Assembly (NCBI GenBank): GCA_002747825.1
Contig: PDQQ01000020.1
Span: 1-63,305, forward strand
Direction: 5' to 3'
DNA: 63,305 nt
Source of the DNA: Deltaproteobacteria bacterium
GTDB lineage: Bacteria; Desulfobacterota; Desulfobulbia; Desulfobulbales; Desulfocapsaceae
Shown here piece after piece: positions 27,399-37,255 of the stretch; within the stretch, counting starts at the first letter, position 1; each line of letters begins with the position of its first letter. The notes below the pieces were generated by a model. That model was not told where the DNA came from. It did not search any database and saw nothing but the letters and a program-made list of their open reading frames with translations. A program made the translations under genes and the position numbers.

Positions 27399-28636
27399 AC
27401 CTTGACCCCTTTTTTGTAAACAGAGTCAACCGAAGAGACTCCCGCGTGATATGCAAGTATTGACGGTGTTGTACCGTTCAGCAGCAGAAAATCCGCCTGC
27501 TTGCCAACATCCAGACTTCCCGTCTTATCTGCAAGTCCCAGGGAATAGGCGGGATTGAGAGTAACACCGGTCAAGGCTTCTTCGGGTGTCATCCGCATAT
27601 TGAGTACTGCAAGAGCAAAAATAAACTGCATTGACTCGGTATAACAGGATCCAGGATTGCAGTCAGTCGCCAGGGCAACAGGCAGCCCCATTTCTATCAT
27701 GTCTCGCGCCCTGGCATAGCTTTTTCTTAAGCTGAAGGCCGTTCCAGGAAGAAGGTTCGCAATAACGCCTTTCTCGACCATGGCTTGGAGATTTTCATCG
27801 CTTGCAGCCAACAGATGGTCGGCTGAAATTGCACCAAGCTCCGCGGCAAGACCGGCACCACCCAGGTCATGCACTTCATCTGCATGTATTTTCACCCGCA
27901 TCCCTAAGTCTTGAGCTGCAGAGAGCAGTCGTCTTCCCTGCCTGATTGAAAAGACGCCTTCTTCACAAAAAACATCACAAAACTCTGCAATATTCTGCTT
28001 TTTTACCGCGGGGAGGCTTTCTTCAATCAGATAGGTGATAAAGGCGTCAGAATTTTTTTTGTACGCAGGCGGAACAGCATGTGCTCCCAGGTAGGTGGCA
28101 ACGACATCGAGGGGTGTATGCGCCGATGCCCGGTCAATAGCCTCAAGCATCTTCAATTCAGACTCTGTGCGCAACCCGTAACCGCTTTTCACTTCAATAC
28201 TGGTTGTACCAAGGGACATTGCCCGATCAATGTGGCTGAGGGTATTCTGATAAAGAAGGTCAACGTTTGCGTCTTCTACAGCCTTAACAGACGAGAGTAT
28301 GCCGCCGCCCTGTTTTAAAATTTCCAGATACGGTGTACCTGCGGCGCGCATTTGAAATTCTTCTTCGCGCAAGGCCGCAAAGCAACAATGGGTATGTGGG
28401 TCAACAAACCCTGGAATCAGAGCCCTTCCTTGACAATCAACCGCATTGGTCAGTAAATCCTGGGAAAGAGAGCCAGTAACATCCTTTTCTTGACCTATTT
28501 TTTCAATAAGGCCGTCTTTGACCAGCAGGGCCCCTTTCCTGTAAGTCACGAGGCTTCCCTGATCAGGGCCACTGCTCGGTGAACCGCTGTCTTTCGGAGA
28601 ATAAATGTTGGCGTTTATATAGAGTTGCTCGGACAT
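27389..28636 (-). CDS. hutI: Imidazolonepropionase
   Basis: 415 residues, a zinc/iron amidohydrolase that opens the ring of 4-imidazolone-5-propionate to give N-formimino-L-glutamate, the third step of histidine breakdown. Metal-binding and active-site features: FVDPHTHCCFAALREEEF, SIEVKSGYGLRTESELKML, VKIHADEVHDLGGAGLA, ISADHLLAAS and ALATDCNPGSCY. An AAAGG site precedes the ATG. It follows hutU by 11 bases on the same strand, so hutU-hutI is an operon. Confidence 0.96.
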   Translation of the reverse strand: MSEQLYINANIYSPKDSGSPSSGPDQGSLVTYRKGALLVKDGLIEKIGQEKDVTGSLSQDLLTNAVDCQGRALIPGFVDPHTHCCFAALREEEFQMRAAGTPYLEILKQGGGILSSVKAVEDANVDLLYQNTLSHIDRAMSLGTTSIEVKSGYGLRTESELKMLEAIDRASAHTPLDVVATYLGAHAVPPAYKKNSDAFITYLIEESLPAVKKQNIAEFCDVFCEEGVFSIRQGRRLLSAAQDLGMRVKIHADEVHDLGGAGLAAELGAISADHLLAASDENLQAMVEKGVIANLLPGTAFSLRKSYARARDMIEMGLPVALATDCNPGSCYTESMQFIFALAVLNMRMTPEEALTGVTLNPAYSLGLADKTGSLDVGKQADFLLLNGTTPSILAYHAGVSSVDSVYKKGVKVAG

Positions 28637-28647
28637 TGCAGTACCTT

Positions 28648-30678
28648 TCAGCTCATTTTTTTGAAGAGATCTTGTACTGCCTCTTCAACAATCGCATCTT
28701 CAGCTACATAAGGAACCGTTATCTGATCTCCGTTGTCGTTTTCCTGATTATACTCCATCGCAACTTCCATCGCGTTTGGGTTCCGACTCCAGTTCCTTCT
28801 GGCGACCCCACCCATGACATCCCAGGTCATTGCTGAACGGATAATTGCATCGACTCGACTACTGCCGTCGAGTACAAGACCGAAACCTCCATTAATCGCT
28901 TTACCAATACCTGTTCCTCCGCCATTGTGTAGAGCGACTAATGACATACCTCGAGCAGCATTTCCGGCAAAGCAGTGGGTCGCCATATCAGCACACACAT
29001 TACTGCCATCGGTGATATTTGCCGTTTCACGGAATGGTGAGTCTGTTCCACCCGGATCATGGTGGTCACGTCCAAGCATTACTGGACCAATTTCACCGTT
29101 TCGTACCATTTCATTGAATTTCAGGGCGATGTCCCTTCGGCCTTTTGCATCTGAGTAAAGAATTCGTGCCTGACTGCCAACGACCAGGCCATTTTTCTTG
29201 GCATCACGAATCCAGATATAGTTGTCACGATCTTCAGCACGTCTTTCAGGGTCGATGCATGACATCGCAGCCTGATCGGTTTTATCGAGATCCTCAGGCT
29301 TGCAGCTCAGACATACCCAACGGAAAGGCCCATACCCATAATCAAAGATCGGCCCCATAATATCTTCAAAATATGAGGGGTAGGTAAAACCATCCTTTGC
29401 ATCGACCCCGTTTTTTGCAACCCTGGTTACCCCGGCATCAAAGACGGCCTTCAAAAATGCATTCCCATAGTCGAAGAAAAAGGTGCCTTGCTCGCAGAGT
29501 CGGTCAATGGCAGCTATATGCCGCTGTAAACTTTGATTGGTCAGTTCGATGAACTGCTCACGATTTTCGGCGAGCAAGCGAGTACGCTCCTCAAAGCTCA
29601 ATCCTTGGGGACAGTAGCCTCCATCGTAGACGACATGGCATGAAGTCTGATCAGAGAGGAGGTCAACTTTTATATTGTTTTCAGCAAGATATTCAAGCAG
29701 GTCAACGACATTGCCATGGTAGGCGATAGAGGTGTTCTTTTTCTCAGTCACGGCTTGGCTTGCAAGAGTACAAACCTCCTTAAGATCGTCTGAAACCACA
29801 TCAACCCAACCCTGTTCGTGGCGTGTGACAACCCTCGAATAGTCGACCTCTGCCGTTATCGAAACGGCACCAGAAATTTTTGCAGCTTTGGGCTGGGCCC
29901 CACTCATGCCGCCAAGTCCTGAAGAGACAAACAAAAGACCGGCCAGATTCTCTCCAGGTCCAACGTTGCACTCCTGTCTTCCTGCATTCAGGAGTGTATT
30001 ATAGGTTCCATGAACAATTCCCTGAGGACCAATATACATCCACCCACCGGCTGTCATCTGTCCATAAGAAGAGACCCCCATCTGAGCGGCAATTTCCCAG
30101 TCTTCTGGATTATCATACAGACCTATCATCAGGCCGTTGGTGATGATTACACGAGGCTGGTCAGGGCTTGAGGAAAAAAGTCCGAGAGGGTGCCCGGATT
30201 GCATCACAAGGGTTTGCTGATCGGTCATTTCTTCCAGGTACTTTTTGATCAAATTGTACTGCATCCAGTTTTGACAGACACTCCCTGTTTCACCGTAGGT
30301 GACAAGTTCATACGGGTAGAGGGCCACATCAAAATCAAGGTTATTGTCGATCATTAACTGAAATGACTTTCCTTCAAGACAGTTTCCTTTATACTCTTCT
30401 ATCGGTTTTGCCTTCAGCTTACCTTTCGGTCTAAACCTGTAGCCGTATATCCTTCCGCGCGCGCGTAATTCAGCCAAAAACTCTGGAATGAGTTCTGCGT
30501 GATACTCTTCCGGGATATAGCGCAAGGCATTTTTTAACGAGGTCGCTGTTTGTGCCTCAGTTAATCTGAAGCCTCTGTCAGGGGCCCTGCGAATCCCAGC
30601 GACAAAGTCCTGTTTCTCCGGAAGGTGATCCAACATATGTATCCTCATGGACATTCTCGCTTTTTTGTTTGTCGTCAT
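28648..30678 (-). CDS. hutU: Urocanate hydratase, long form
   Basis: 676 residues. It hydrates urocanate to imidazolonepropionate using tightly bound NAD+, the second step of histidine breakdown. Recognisable segments: SGHPLGLFSS, NGLMIG, YGQMTAGGWMYIGPQGIVHGTYNT (NAD region), FVSSGLGGMSGAQ, GLSFEERTRLL, ARILYSDAKGR, GPVMLGRDHHDPGGTDSPFR and VALHNGGGTGIGKAINGGFG. At 676 residues it is longer than the classical enzyme of about 555; the longer type also occurs in other anaerobes. AAAGGAG precedes the start. The divergent region to hutH holds candidate HutC operators. Confidence 0.96.
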   Translation of the reverse strand: MTTNKKARMSMRIHMLDHLPEKQDFVAGIRRAPDRGFRLTEAQTATSLKNALRYIPEEYHAELIPEFLAELRARGRIYGYRFRPKGKLKAKPIEEYKGNCLEGKSFQLMIDNNLDFDVALYPYELVTYGETGSVCQNWMQYNLIKKYLEEMTDQQTLVMQSGHPLGLFSSSPDQPRVIITNGLMIGLYDNPEDWEIAAQMGVSSYGQMTAGGWMYIGPQGIVHGTYNTLLNAGRQECNVGPGENLAGLLFVSSGLGGMSGAQPKAAKISGAVSITAEVDYSRVVTRHEQGWVDVVSDDLKEVCTLASQAVTEKKNTSIAYHGNVVDLLEYLAENNIKVDLLSDQTSCHVVYDGGYCPQGLSFEERTRLLAENREQFIELTNQSLQRHIAAIDRLCEQGTFFFDYGNAFLKAVFDAGVTRVAKNGVDAKDGFTYPSYFEDIMGPIFDYGYGPFRWVCLSCKPEDLDKTDQAAMSCIDPERRAEDRDNYIWIRDAKKNGLVVGSQARILYSDAKGRRDIALKFNEMVRNGEIGPVMLGRDHHDPGGTDSPFRETANITDGSNVCADMATHCFAGNAARGMSLVALHNGGGTGIGKAINGGFGLVLDGSSRVDAIIRSAMTWDVMGGVARRNWSRNPNAMEVAMEYNQENDNGDQITVPYVAEDAIVEEAVQDLFKKMS

Positions 30679-30768
30679 GTCTGCTCCTTTATCATATTGA
30701 GAAGAGAAGGGAGTATAAATAACTCATACAGCACAATGTAATATCCGATACCCTACCACACTGTAAAA

Positions 30769-30778
30769 TGTATAGACA
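30769..30778. promoter_or_regulatory. Candidate HutC operator, hutU side
   Basis: TGTATAGACA, a one-mismatch copy of the palindrome at 30955. HutC repressors bind TGTA-n-TACA-type palindromes, as recalled from other proteobacteria. It lies about 90 bases upstream of hutU, over a possible -35 box. Role inferred. Confidence 0.5.
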
Positions 30779-30954
30779 AGTAAAATATATGATGAACGTA
30801 AAAAAACATACAAAAACAGCAATCACAAAACTCAATCCCTCTGTTGTTCTAGGAGAAGGATTTTGTAACAGCTATTTGCAGAGAATTAGAGTAGCTTTCT
30901 GACTGTTGTCTGGTTTTTTGCAAGCCCAATTTCCTGCTTGTAAAATTTTTATAA

Positions 30955-30964
30955 TGTATATACA
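30955..30964. promoter_or_regulatory. Candidate HutC operator, hutH side
   Basis: TGTATATACA is a perfect 10-bp palindrome that overlaps the end of a TATAAT box and ends 17 bases before the hutH ATG. A repressor bound here would block RNA polymerase. The hutC gene follows hutH, so it would also control its own expression. Role inferred. Confidence 0.55.
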
Positions 30965-30981
30965 ATTAAGCTGAGGGTGAG

Positions 30982-32547
30982 ATGCGCAAAATCGACAAAA
31001 ACAAAAGAGGTGCAAACGTGAAGACTATAGAGCTCGTACCTGGCCAGATGACCTTGCAACAAGCCCGTACTATCAACTCTGGGGCGGTACAACTCAAACT
31101 TGATACATCGTGCTATAGCCGGATCGAGGAGTCGGTTGCCACCGTTGGTGAAGTTATAGAGCAGGGCCGGGTTATATACGGCATAAACACAGGTTTTGGC
31201 TTGCTTGCCAATACTGTCATCCCCAATAACGAGCTGGAAGATTTACAACGCTCGATCGTACTCTCCCACTCAGCTGGTATAGGGGAACTGATGGACCCAG
31301 CCACTGTGAGGCTGATTATGGCCTTGAAAATCAACAGCCTTGCTCGCGGGTACTCTGGAATCAGGAAAGAAGTGATACTGGCCTTGATCGCTCTTCTTAA
31401 CAAAGAGGTGTATCCTTGTATTCCCAAGAAAGGCTCGGTAGGGGCTTCTGGCGACCTTGCTCCTTTGGCGCATATGAGTACCGTCCTGCTTGGTGAAGGG
31501 GAAGTCATCTATAAGGGTGACAGGTTGAGCGGGCGACAAGGCCTTGAAATAGCAGGTCTTACGCCTATCGTCCTTGGTCCCAAAGAAGGGCTGGCACTGC
31601 TCAACGGTACCCAAGCCTCGACTGCCTTTGCATTACAGGGGCTGTTTGCCGTCGAAGACCTTTTTGCCGCTGCCGTAGTAACTGGTTCGTTAAGCGTAGA
31701 AGCTGCATTGGGGAGCAGAAAACCCTTCAGTGCCCTCATTCATGAGGTCCGTGGACATCAGGCTCAAATTGACACGGCAGCAAGCTTTAGACGGCTGCTC
31801 GGACAGAGCGAAATAGAAGAGTCCCATAAAAATTGCGAGTCTGTTCAAGATCCATATTCACTCCGCTGTCAGCCCCAGGTGATGGGTGCCTGCCTGAATC
31901 AAATCAGAAATGCTGCAGAGGTCCTCCAAACTGAAGCAAATGCTGTCTCAGACAATCCACTTGTTTTCTCAAAACAGTGCGATATCATATCGGGCGGCAA
32001 TTTCCATGCAGAACCCGTTGCAATGGCCGCAGATAATATAGCGTTGGCTTTCGCTGAAATTGGAGCACTGTCAGAAAGGAGAGTGGCGCTACTTATTGAC
32101 ACCCATATGTCTAAATTGCCACCGTTCCTGGTTGAAAAAGGCGGGCTCAATTCAGGTTTTATGATTGCCCAGGTAACATCTGCGGCTCTGGCAAGTGAAA
32201 ATAAATCACTGGCACACCCTGCTTCTGTTGATAGCATGCCAACCTCTGCCAATCAGGAGGATCATGTGTCAATGGCTACTTTTGCCGGAAGGCGCCTGGC
32301 TGATATGGCAGAAAACACAGCCGGCGTCCTGGCTATCGAGCTTTTAGCCGCCTGTCAGGGAATTGACTTCAGGGCACCTCTTCAGAGTTCAGAGCCCCTT
32401 GAGACAGCAAAAGCAATGTTGCGTGAGAAAGTTCCGTTTTATGACAAGGACAGATATTTCGCCCCAGATATCGCAAAGGCAACTGCACTTGTGGTATCCG
32501 GCGAATATAACGGATTTGTAGGACAAAACCTTTTACCCAGTCTGTAA
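30982..32547 (+). CDS. hutH: Histidine ammonia-lyase
   Basis: 521 residues. It removes ammonia from L-histidine to give urocanate, the first step of the pathway, using a self-made MIO cofactor. The A-S-G triad that forms MIO is visible in [16 protein letters not shown] (near residue 154). Other signatures: [55 protein letters not shown] and [15 protein letters not shown]. The ATG at 30982 has GAGGGTGA upstream; a GTG 12 codons later has AGAGGTGC before it and is an alternative start. It is followed by hutC after 48 bases. Confidence 0.97.
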   Translation: MRKIDKNKRGANVKTIELVPGQMTLQQARTINSGAVQLKLDTSCYSRIEESVATVGEVIEQGRVIYGINTGFGLLANTVIPNNELEDLQRSIVLSHSAGIGELMDPATVRLIMALKINSLARGYSGIRKEVILALIALLNKEVYPCIPKKGSVGASGDLAPLAHMSTVLLGEGEVIYKGDRLSGRQGLEIAGLTPIVLGPKEGLALLNGTQASTAFALQGLFAVEDLFAAAVVTGSLSVEAALGSRKPFSALIHEVRGHQAQIDTAASFRRLLGQSEIEESHKNCESVQDPYSLRCQPQVMGACLNQIRNAAEVLQTEANAVSDNPLVFSKQCDIISGGNFHAEPVAMAADNIALAFAEIGALSERRVALLIDTHMSKLPPFLVEKGGLNSGFMIAQVTSAALASENKSLAHPASVDSMPTSANQEDHVSMATFAGRRLADMAENTAGVLAIELLAACQGIDFRAPLQSSEPLETAKAMLREKVPFYDKDRYFAPDIAKATALVVSGEYNGFVGQNLLPSL

Positions 32548-32595
32548 TGTGATCTGCAGTCCAATCGTCAACGAGCACGCCGGCGCAACAAGCTT

Positions 32596-33330
32596 ATGAA
32601 AAAGAACCCTTTATATCTCAAGATAAAGGAACATATCGTAAAGAAGATCGACAGTGGAGAATGGCAGGTTCACCATAAAATTCCATCCGAAAATCAACTC
32701 GGTCGACTGTTTCAAACCTCAAGAATGACAGCCAATAAGGCCCTGCGTGATTTGGCTCAGGAAGGTTTTATCGTTCGCAGGCAAGGCCAGGGCAGCTTTG
32801 TTGCACCAAGGCGAGTGCAATCGGCCTTACTCGAGATCACGCCTATCGATAAAGAGATACGGCAAGGAGGTGGAAAATACTCCTGCGAGGTTCACCTGTT
32901 ATGTGAAGAGAAAGCGGCGCCGGATATCGCTAAGGCGCTTCGACTCACGCCTTATCAGGCGATATATCATTCGATTATCATACATAAAAAGGATGGAATT
33001 CCGATCCAACTGGCCGACAGATATATTAATCCGAAGATTGCCGCCGGCTATTTGGAACAAGATTTTACCCAAATAACCCCAACCGATTTTCTTTTACAGG
33101 TGGCCTCTGTCAGTAAAGTTGAACATATCGTTGAAGCAAATATCCCACCGGCATGGATTAGAGAACTTTTATCGATAAATGATGCCGAGCCATGCCTTGC
33201 ATTATCACGGAAAACCTGGTCCCACGGCGAGATTGCAACCCAAAGCTATTTTTACTATCCAGGTTCCAGGTACAAGCTCCTGGGAACCTTTACCACTTCA
33301 AAGCAGAACGGTGTTATCAGAGTGGCATAG
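32596..33330 (+). CDS. hutC: GntR/HutC-family repressor of histidine utilisation
   Basis: 244 residues. The N-terminal winged helix (about 5-72: YLKIKEHIVKKIDSGEW, HKIPSENQLGRLFQTSRMTANKAL, GFIVRRQGQGSFVAP) binds DNA. The C-terminal UTRA domain (about 85-240) binds the inducer, which for HutC is urocanate. Known: HutC represses hut operons and is released by urocanate. The position behind hutH and the two palindromes in the divergent region fit an autoregulated local repressor. Confidence 0.93.
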   Translation: MKKNPLYLKIKEHIVKKIDSGEWQVHHKIPSENQLGRLFQTSRMTANKALRDLAQEGFIVRRQGQGSFVAPRRVQSALLEITPIDKEIRQGGGKYSCEVHLLCEEKAAPDIAKALRLTPYQAIYHSIIIHKKDGIPIQLADRYINPKIAAGYLEQDFTQITPTDFLLQVASVSKVEHIVEANIPPAWIRELLSINDAEPCLALSRKTWSHGEIATQSYFYYPGSRYKLLGTFTTSKQNGVIRVA

Positions 33331-33430
33331 ACAAGCAGATCCTACTTTCTCAAACAATACTCCGAAGATATAGTTTGGCACAGTCTTTTACAAAACTCGA
33401 CCCGAATGTATAGATGCTGCATAGGCTGAG

Positions 33431-34441
33431 TTACCCTTTTTCTTTGGCTGTCTGTTTGTCTTCGAGCTCATTGACGATAAGCATAAAGAGTGCCTTATCT
33501 TTGAAATAGAGCTGCTGGAGGTCATAATTCCTGTCAGGTGAGAGTTCCAGCTCAACTGTGACAAAACCATTCTCCTGATTGCGCAGGGTCTGTATCTTCC
33601 TGACATATTTCCCATCTGCCTGAATGTTTTCCTGCACCTTTTTGCCAAGAGCTATTTTGTGGAAATCGCATATTACTTTTGGCTGTTTTTGTTCGAGTGC
33701 AGAAACGGCTGGCGGATGAAAGCCGTTAAGATGAAAGAGCACAACTTCACCTTGGGGAGAAGAACCGTCAAAGGCTATTTCGAGAATTGTCGGTTTTTCC
33801 GCTGAAATGGTTGCTTCAGGTTTCTCGGAAAGGGAGGCTTTTGGGGGGCTGCTCTGCTCTGCCTCCGGCGGCTCCTGTTTTTTTGGGGCGGTTTTTTCTG
33901 CCGGTGTTGTTTCTGTCTGCACCGGTTGCTTTTTTATATTCGCAGGAGCGGCCTCTTTTTTTTCTGTGGCATAAGCCTTTGCCCGGCCCTTGCTTTTGGC
34001 GGAGAAGTGTACCTGAAGCTGGTCCGCCGAGTCCGTTGTCGTGGTATAGACAATCTGCTGATTCGTGTTCAGATCAACGACAACCCGCACCTTTTTCGTT
34101 GGTGTGCTGTGTACTCCGACGCGTATCGAATGGCTCAGCCTGCTTCCTTGAGGCTGAAACTGGCTTTTTCCGTCGTAGTCGCAGCCTGGCAGGTCAATGA
34201 CGAGCCTGGGCTTGTCTCCGGATATTGTAAAAATTTTTGTCTGCAGGGGGGCGTCTGCGCGAAAGATAAGTGTTTCCTGACCGTCAGCCCCTTGTGTATA
34301 CTGGATAGACTGTATCCGTTTATCGACAAGTTTTGCTGAATCGTTTGATCCAGCGTTTGACCGGGCAGGAGCGGCAACTGTCGGTGAAACGTACGCGAAA
34401 AAAATGCTTGCAGCAAGAATAAACAGGAATCCTGGTTTCAT
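33431..34441 (-). CDS. Exported protein with two AMIN-like domains
   Basis: 336 residues. The signal peptide ends near residue 23 (TVAA). Two beta-rich AMIN-type domains are seen: residues about 40-145 (IQSIQYTQGADGQETLIFRA, KPRLVIDLPGCDYDGKSQFQ, IRVGVHSTPTKKVRVVVDLN) and about 215-330, joined by a Pro/Glu/Lys-rich linker (about 160-210). Known: AMIN domains bind peptidoglycan and localise amidases or secretin pilus proteins. There is no catalytic amidase domain, so a cell-wall-binding adaptor is the likely role. It is divergent from the radical SAM gene. Confidence 0.78.
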   Translation of the reverse strand: MKPGFLFILAASIFFAYVSPTVAAPARSNAGSNDSAKLVDKRIQSIQYTQGADGQETLIFRADAPLQTKIFTISGDKPRLVIDLPGCDYDGKSQFQPQGSRLSHSIRVGVHSTPTKKVRVVVDLNTNQQIVYTTTTDSADQLQVHFSAKSKGRAKAYATEKKEAAPANIKKQPVQTETTPAEKTAPKKQEPPEAEQSSPPKASLSEKPEATISAEKPTILEIAFDGSSPQGEVVLFHLNGFHPPAVSALEQKQPKVICDFHKIALGKKVQENIQADGKYVRKIQTLRNQENGFVTVELELSPDRNYDLQQLYFKDKALFMLIVNELEDKQTAKEKG

Positions 34442-34509
34442 CGGTAGGTCTCTGGTTAAGGTTTACAGGTAAAGGAAGAGCTTGTCCTGTTTTTCTATTT
34501 AGATCATAC

Positions 34510-34524
34510 TGACTTGAAAAGTCA
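34510..34524. promoter_or_regulatory. Palindrome in the divergent AMIN / radical SAM promoter region
   Basis: TGACTT-GAA-AAGTCA is a perfect 6-3-6 inverted repeat lying in the 261-base gap between divergent genes. The position suits an operator for either promoter, but no regulator can be named. Confidence 0.3.
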
Positions 34525-34702
34525 ATAATGTTTCGGTAAATGAACGTGCGGATTTTTGAGTATACTGAGTCAAACGGTTCGTTCTTTTTTGAGCGCAGGT
34601 TTTTGTGTGAAGGTTGAACTGTGAAGATTGTCTGTTGTTTTTTCAGTCTCCAGAGAGATCTCGTTACGAAAATATTTTTCACGGCGTATAAGCTGCGGCA
34701 TA

Positions 34703-37255
34703 ATGATTTCCCGAAAAATCTTATCTTCGATCAGCCGCCCGGGACGCTATCTGGGGCAGGAGTATAACTCCGTTAACAAACAGTGGGCCGGCGAAAAGGT
34801 AAGTTTTGCGCTTGTCTTTCCTGATCTCTATGAAATTGGCATGTCCCATCAGGGGTTACAGATTCTCTATCATCTCCTCAACAGCCAAGACTCGGTAATT
34901 GCCGAACGCTGTTATTGCCCGGAGGTCGATGTCGAAAGGAGACTACGGAAAATCGGTGAACCCCTCAAAAGCCTTGAGAGCGAGCATCATCTTCAGGAGT
35001 TCGATGTCCTCGGCTTTACCCTGCCTTATGAACTCTGCTATACCAACATCCTTACGGTTCTTGACCTTGCCGGCATTCCTTTTTACACACGGGCCAGAGA
35101 TGCCTCTTGCCCGCTGATCTTTGGCGGCGGGGCATGTGCCTTTAACCCTGAGCCGGTTGCCGAGTTTTTTGATGCAATACTGCTCGGCGATGGAGAAGAG
35201 GCTATTCTTGAAATAGCAGAGCTGCTTCTGGAGATGAAAGGGCAGTCGCTGACAAAAGAGGCCAAGCTTGAGAGGCTTGCCGGGGTTGAGGGCGTTTATG
35301 TCCCTGGACACTACGAGGTCAGCTATGACAGGAACCTGCCCCACCTGCCGGTGAGGTCGGTCATACACAAATCCGGTACTCTACAAACCGTCTCCCGCAG
35401 GATCGTATCCGATCTTGATGATATTGAGCATCTCAAACATCCTCTGGTTCCGAATGCCAAGATCGTACATGATCGGCTCGGTATTGAGGTGGCTCGCGGC
35501 TGTACAAGGGGGTGCAGGTTTTGTCAGGCAGGAATCGTCTATCGGCCGGTACGTGAGAGAAAGATCGAGACCGTGCTTGAGCTTGCCCAAAAAAGCATAA
35601 AAAATTCCGGATTCGATGAGCTCTCCCTTTTGTCGCTGTCCACCGGTGATTATTCCTGTCTTGCCCAGGTCTTGCCGCCGCTTATGGATGAATTTGTCGA
35701 AAAATCTGTCTCTGTGGCCATGCCGTCCCTGCGTGTTGGCACGATGACCCCTGCGATTATGGAGCAGATCAAGCGGGTTCGAAAAAGTGGTTTTACACTG
35801 GCGCCAGAGGCCGGCAGTGAGCGTCTGCGGCGGGTGATAAACAAGGGTATCAGCGAAGAGGATCTGCTCATCACCTGTAGGGAGGCCTTTGCCCTGGGCT
35901 GGCGGGTTATCAAATGCTATTTTATGGTCGGTCTCCCGACCGAGGGCCCTGCCGATATAGAGGCCATTGCCGATCTCGCCCGTAAAATTCTGGCAACACG
36001 GAGCAGAAATTCTGCCAGAAGCAGGATGCAGGTCAACGTCAGCGTCGGCACATTTGTTCCAAAGCCGCATACCCCATTTCAGTGGGAAGAACAGCTCAGT
36101 ATCGAAGAGAGTAGTCAGCGTTTTCGACGTCTGATCGAAATGTTGCCCAAAAAAGGGGCGAATCTGCGCTACCACAACCCGAAAATCAGTTTTCTCGAGG
36201 GTGTTTTTTCCCGGGGGGATCGGAGATTATCCCGACTGATCGAAGAGGCCTGGAGGGCTGGAGCCCGTCTGGACGGCTGGATTGAGCATTTTAGCCTTGA
36301 ATTATGGCAGGAAGCTGCAGAGAGCTGCGGAATCGTTCTCGAAGGGTATCTGAGGAAGAGAGCCTTTGACGAGGTCCTTCCCTGGGCCCATCTGCAATCG
36401 GGTGTCTCCGAGGAATTTCTGTTCAGAGAACGGGAGAAGGGGATGGCAGAAGGCTATACCCCGGACTGCCGTTACCATAGCTGTCAGAAATGCGGTCTTT
36501 GTGATTTTGACAGTATCTTTCCAAGAGTACATAATCGTAAAAAGGATCCTTGTTTCGGCCAACCGGCGGCAGCCGTCACAACCTCGGCGGAGACTGATTG
36601 TTCGGCGGCCAGCGATGGTCATTACCGGTATATGGTACATTATTCCCGTACCGGCAGGATCTGTTATCTTGGCCATCTTGAAATCCTTCAGGTGGTCTTG
36701 CGAACTCTGCGTCGGGCGGGACTTGCTCTGCATTACAGTCAGGGGTTTAATCCCTCGCCCAAGGTCTCTTTTGGTCCGGCCTTGCCGGTTGGTACCGAGA
36801 GTTACGCCGAGTTCTTTACAATGGATCTCAAGGAGCCTCTCTCCGAGACAGCTGCAGCGATCGCGCGGCTGAACAAGACCCTGCCGCCTGGTCTTGTAAT
36901 AACCCGGATTGAGCGACAGTTGAAAAAACTGCCGCAAAAGATCAGGGTCTTGTATACGGCAAGGCTCGATTTTTCGCCGAACATGGCACAACGCCAGGCG
37001 GTTGATGGGTATATTGCCTCTTCGAGCTATCCGGTAAAAAAGTTGCGCAAAGGTAAGGAAAAGTCATTGGATATCCGGCCGATTGTCGAGAGGCTGGCCT
37101 TTATCTCCGAGCGTGAAATACGCATGCAGATCATTGTTGAAAACAGCAGGCCGGGCATAAAGCCGATTGAGGCCCTGAGCGCAATTCTGGGGCTGACAGA
37201 AGAGGAGGCCGCCGCTGTGTGTATCGTCAAAAACAGCTGGCAGCAGGAAGATTGA
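34703..37255 (+). CDS. B12-binding/radical SAM protein fused to DUF2344 (TIGR03960 + TIGR03936)
   Basis: About 850 residues from ATG 34703; the frame is open 25 codons further to a TTG at 34628. Residues 1-230 look like a B12-binding-type domain (VFPDLYEIGMSHQGLQILYH; PLIFGGGACAFNPEP; ILLGDGEEAI). A radical SAM domain follows with CTRGCRFCQAG (CX3CX2C) near residue 265 and TLAPEAGSERLRRVINKGI. Residues about 645-850 form a DUF2344 domain (VHYSRTGRICYLGHLEI, HYSQGFNPSPKVSFGPALPV). In many bacteria these are separate, adjacent genes; here they are one protein. The role is unknown; DUF2344 relatives are often beside ribonuclease G or rRNA-related genes. Confidence 0.85.
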   Translation: MISRKILSSISRPGRYLGQEYNSVNKQWAGEKVSFALVFPDLYEIGMSHQGLQILYHLLNSQDSVIAERCYCPEVDVERRLRKIGEPLKSLESEHHLQEFDVLGFTLPYELCYTNILTVLDLAGIPFYTRARDASCPLIFGGGACAFNPEPVAEFFDAILLGDGEEAILEIAELLLEMKGQSLTKEAKLERLAGVEGVYVPGHYEVSYDRNLPHLPVRSVIHKSGTLQTVSRRIVSDLDDIEHLKHPLVPNAKIVHDRLGIEVARGCTRGCRFCQAGIVYRPVRERKIETVLELAQKSIKNSGFDELSLLSLSTGDYSCLAQVLPPLMDEFVEKSVSVAMPSLRVGTMTPAIMEQIKRVRKSGFTLAPEAGSERLRRVINKGISEEDLLITCREAFALGWRVIKCYFMVGLPTEGPADIEAIADLARKILATRSRNSARSRMQVNVSVGTFVPKPHTPFQWEEQLSIEESSQRFRRLIEMLPKKGANLRYHNPKISFLEGVFSRGDRRLSRLIEEAWRAGARLDGWIEHFSLELWQEAAESCGIVLEGYLRKRAFDEVLPWAHLQSGVSEEFLFREREKGMAEGYTPDCRYHSCQKCGLCDFDSIFPRVHNRKKDPCFGQPAAAVTTSAETDCSAASDGHYRYMVHYSRTGRICYLGHLEILQVVLRTLRRAGLALHYSQGFNPSPKVSFGPALPVGTESYAEFFTMDLKEPLSETAAAIARLNKTLPPGLVITRIERQLKKLPQKIRVLYTARLDFSPNMAQRQAVDGYIASSSYPVKKLRKGKEKSLDIRPIVERLAFISEREIRMQIIVENSRPGIKPIEALSAILGLTEEEAAAVCIVKNSWQQED

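Larger units (their letters stand above)
30679..30981. promoter_or_regulatory. Divergent hutU / hutH promoter region
   Basis: 303 AT-rich bases between divergently transcribed hutU (minus) and hutH (plus). It contains two near-identical palindromes (30769-30778 and 30955-30964). A TATAAT at 30950-30955 runs directly into the second palindrome and is a plausible -10 box for hutH. On the minus strand TTGTCT at 30779-30774, inside the first palindrome, with TAGGGT 18 bases downstream is a weaker -35/-10 candidate for hutU. Confidence 0.65.
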
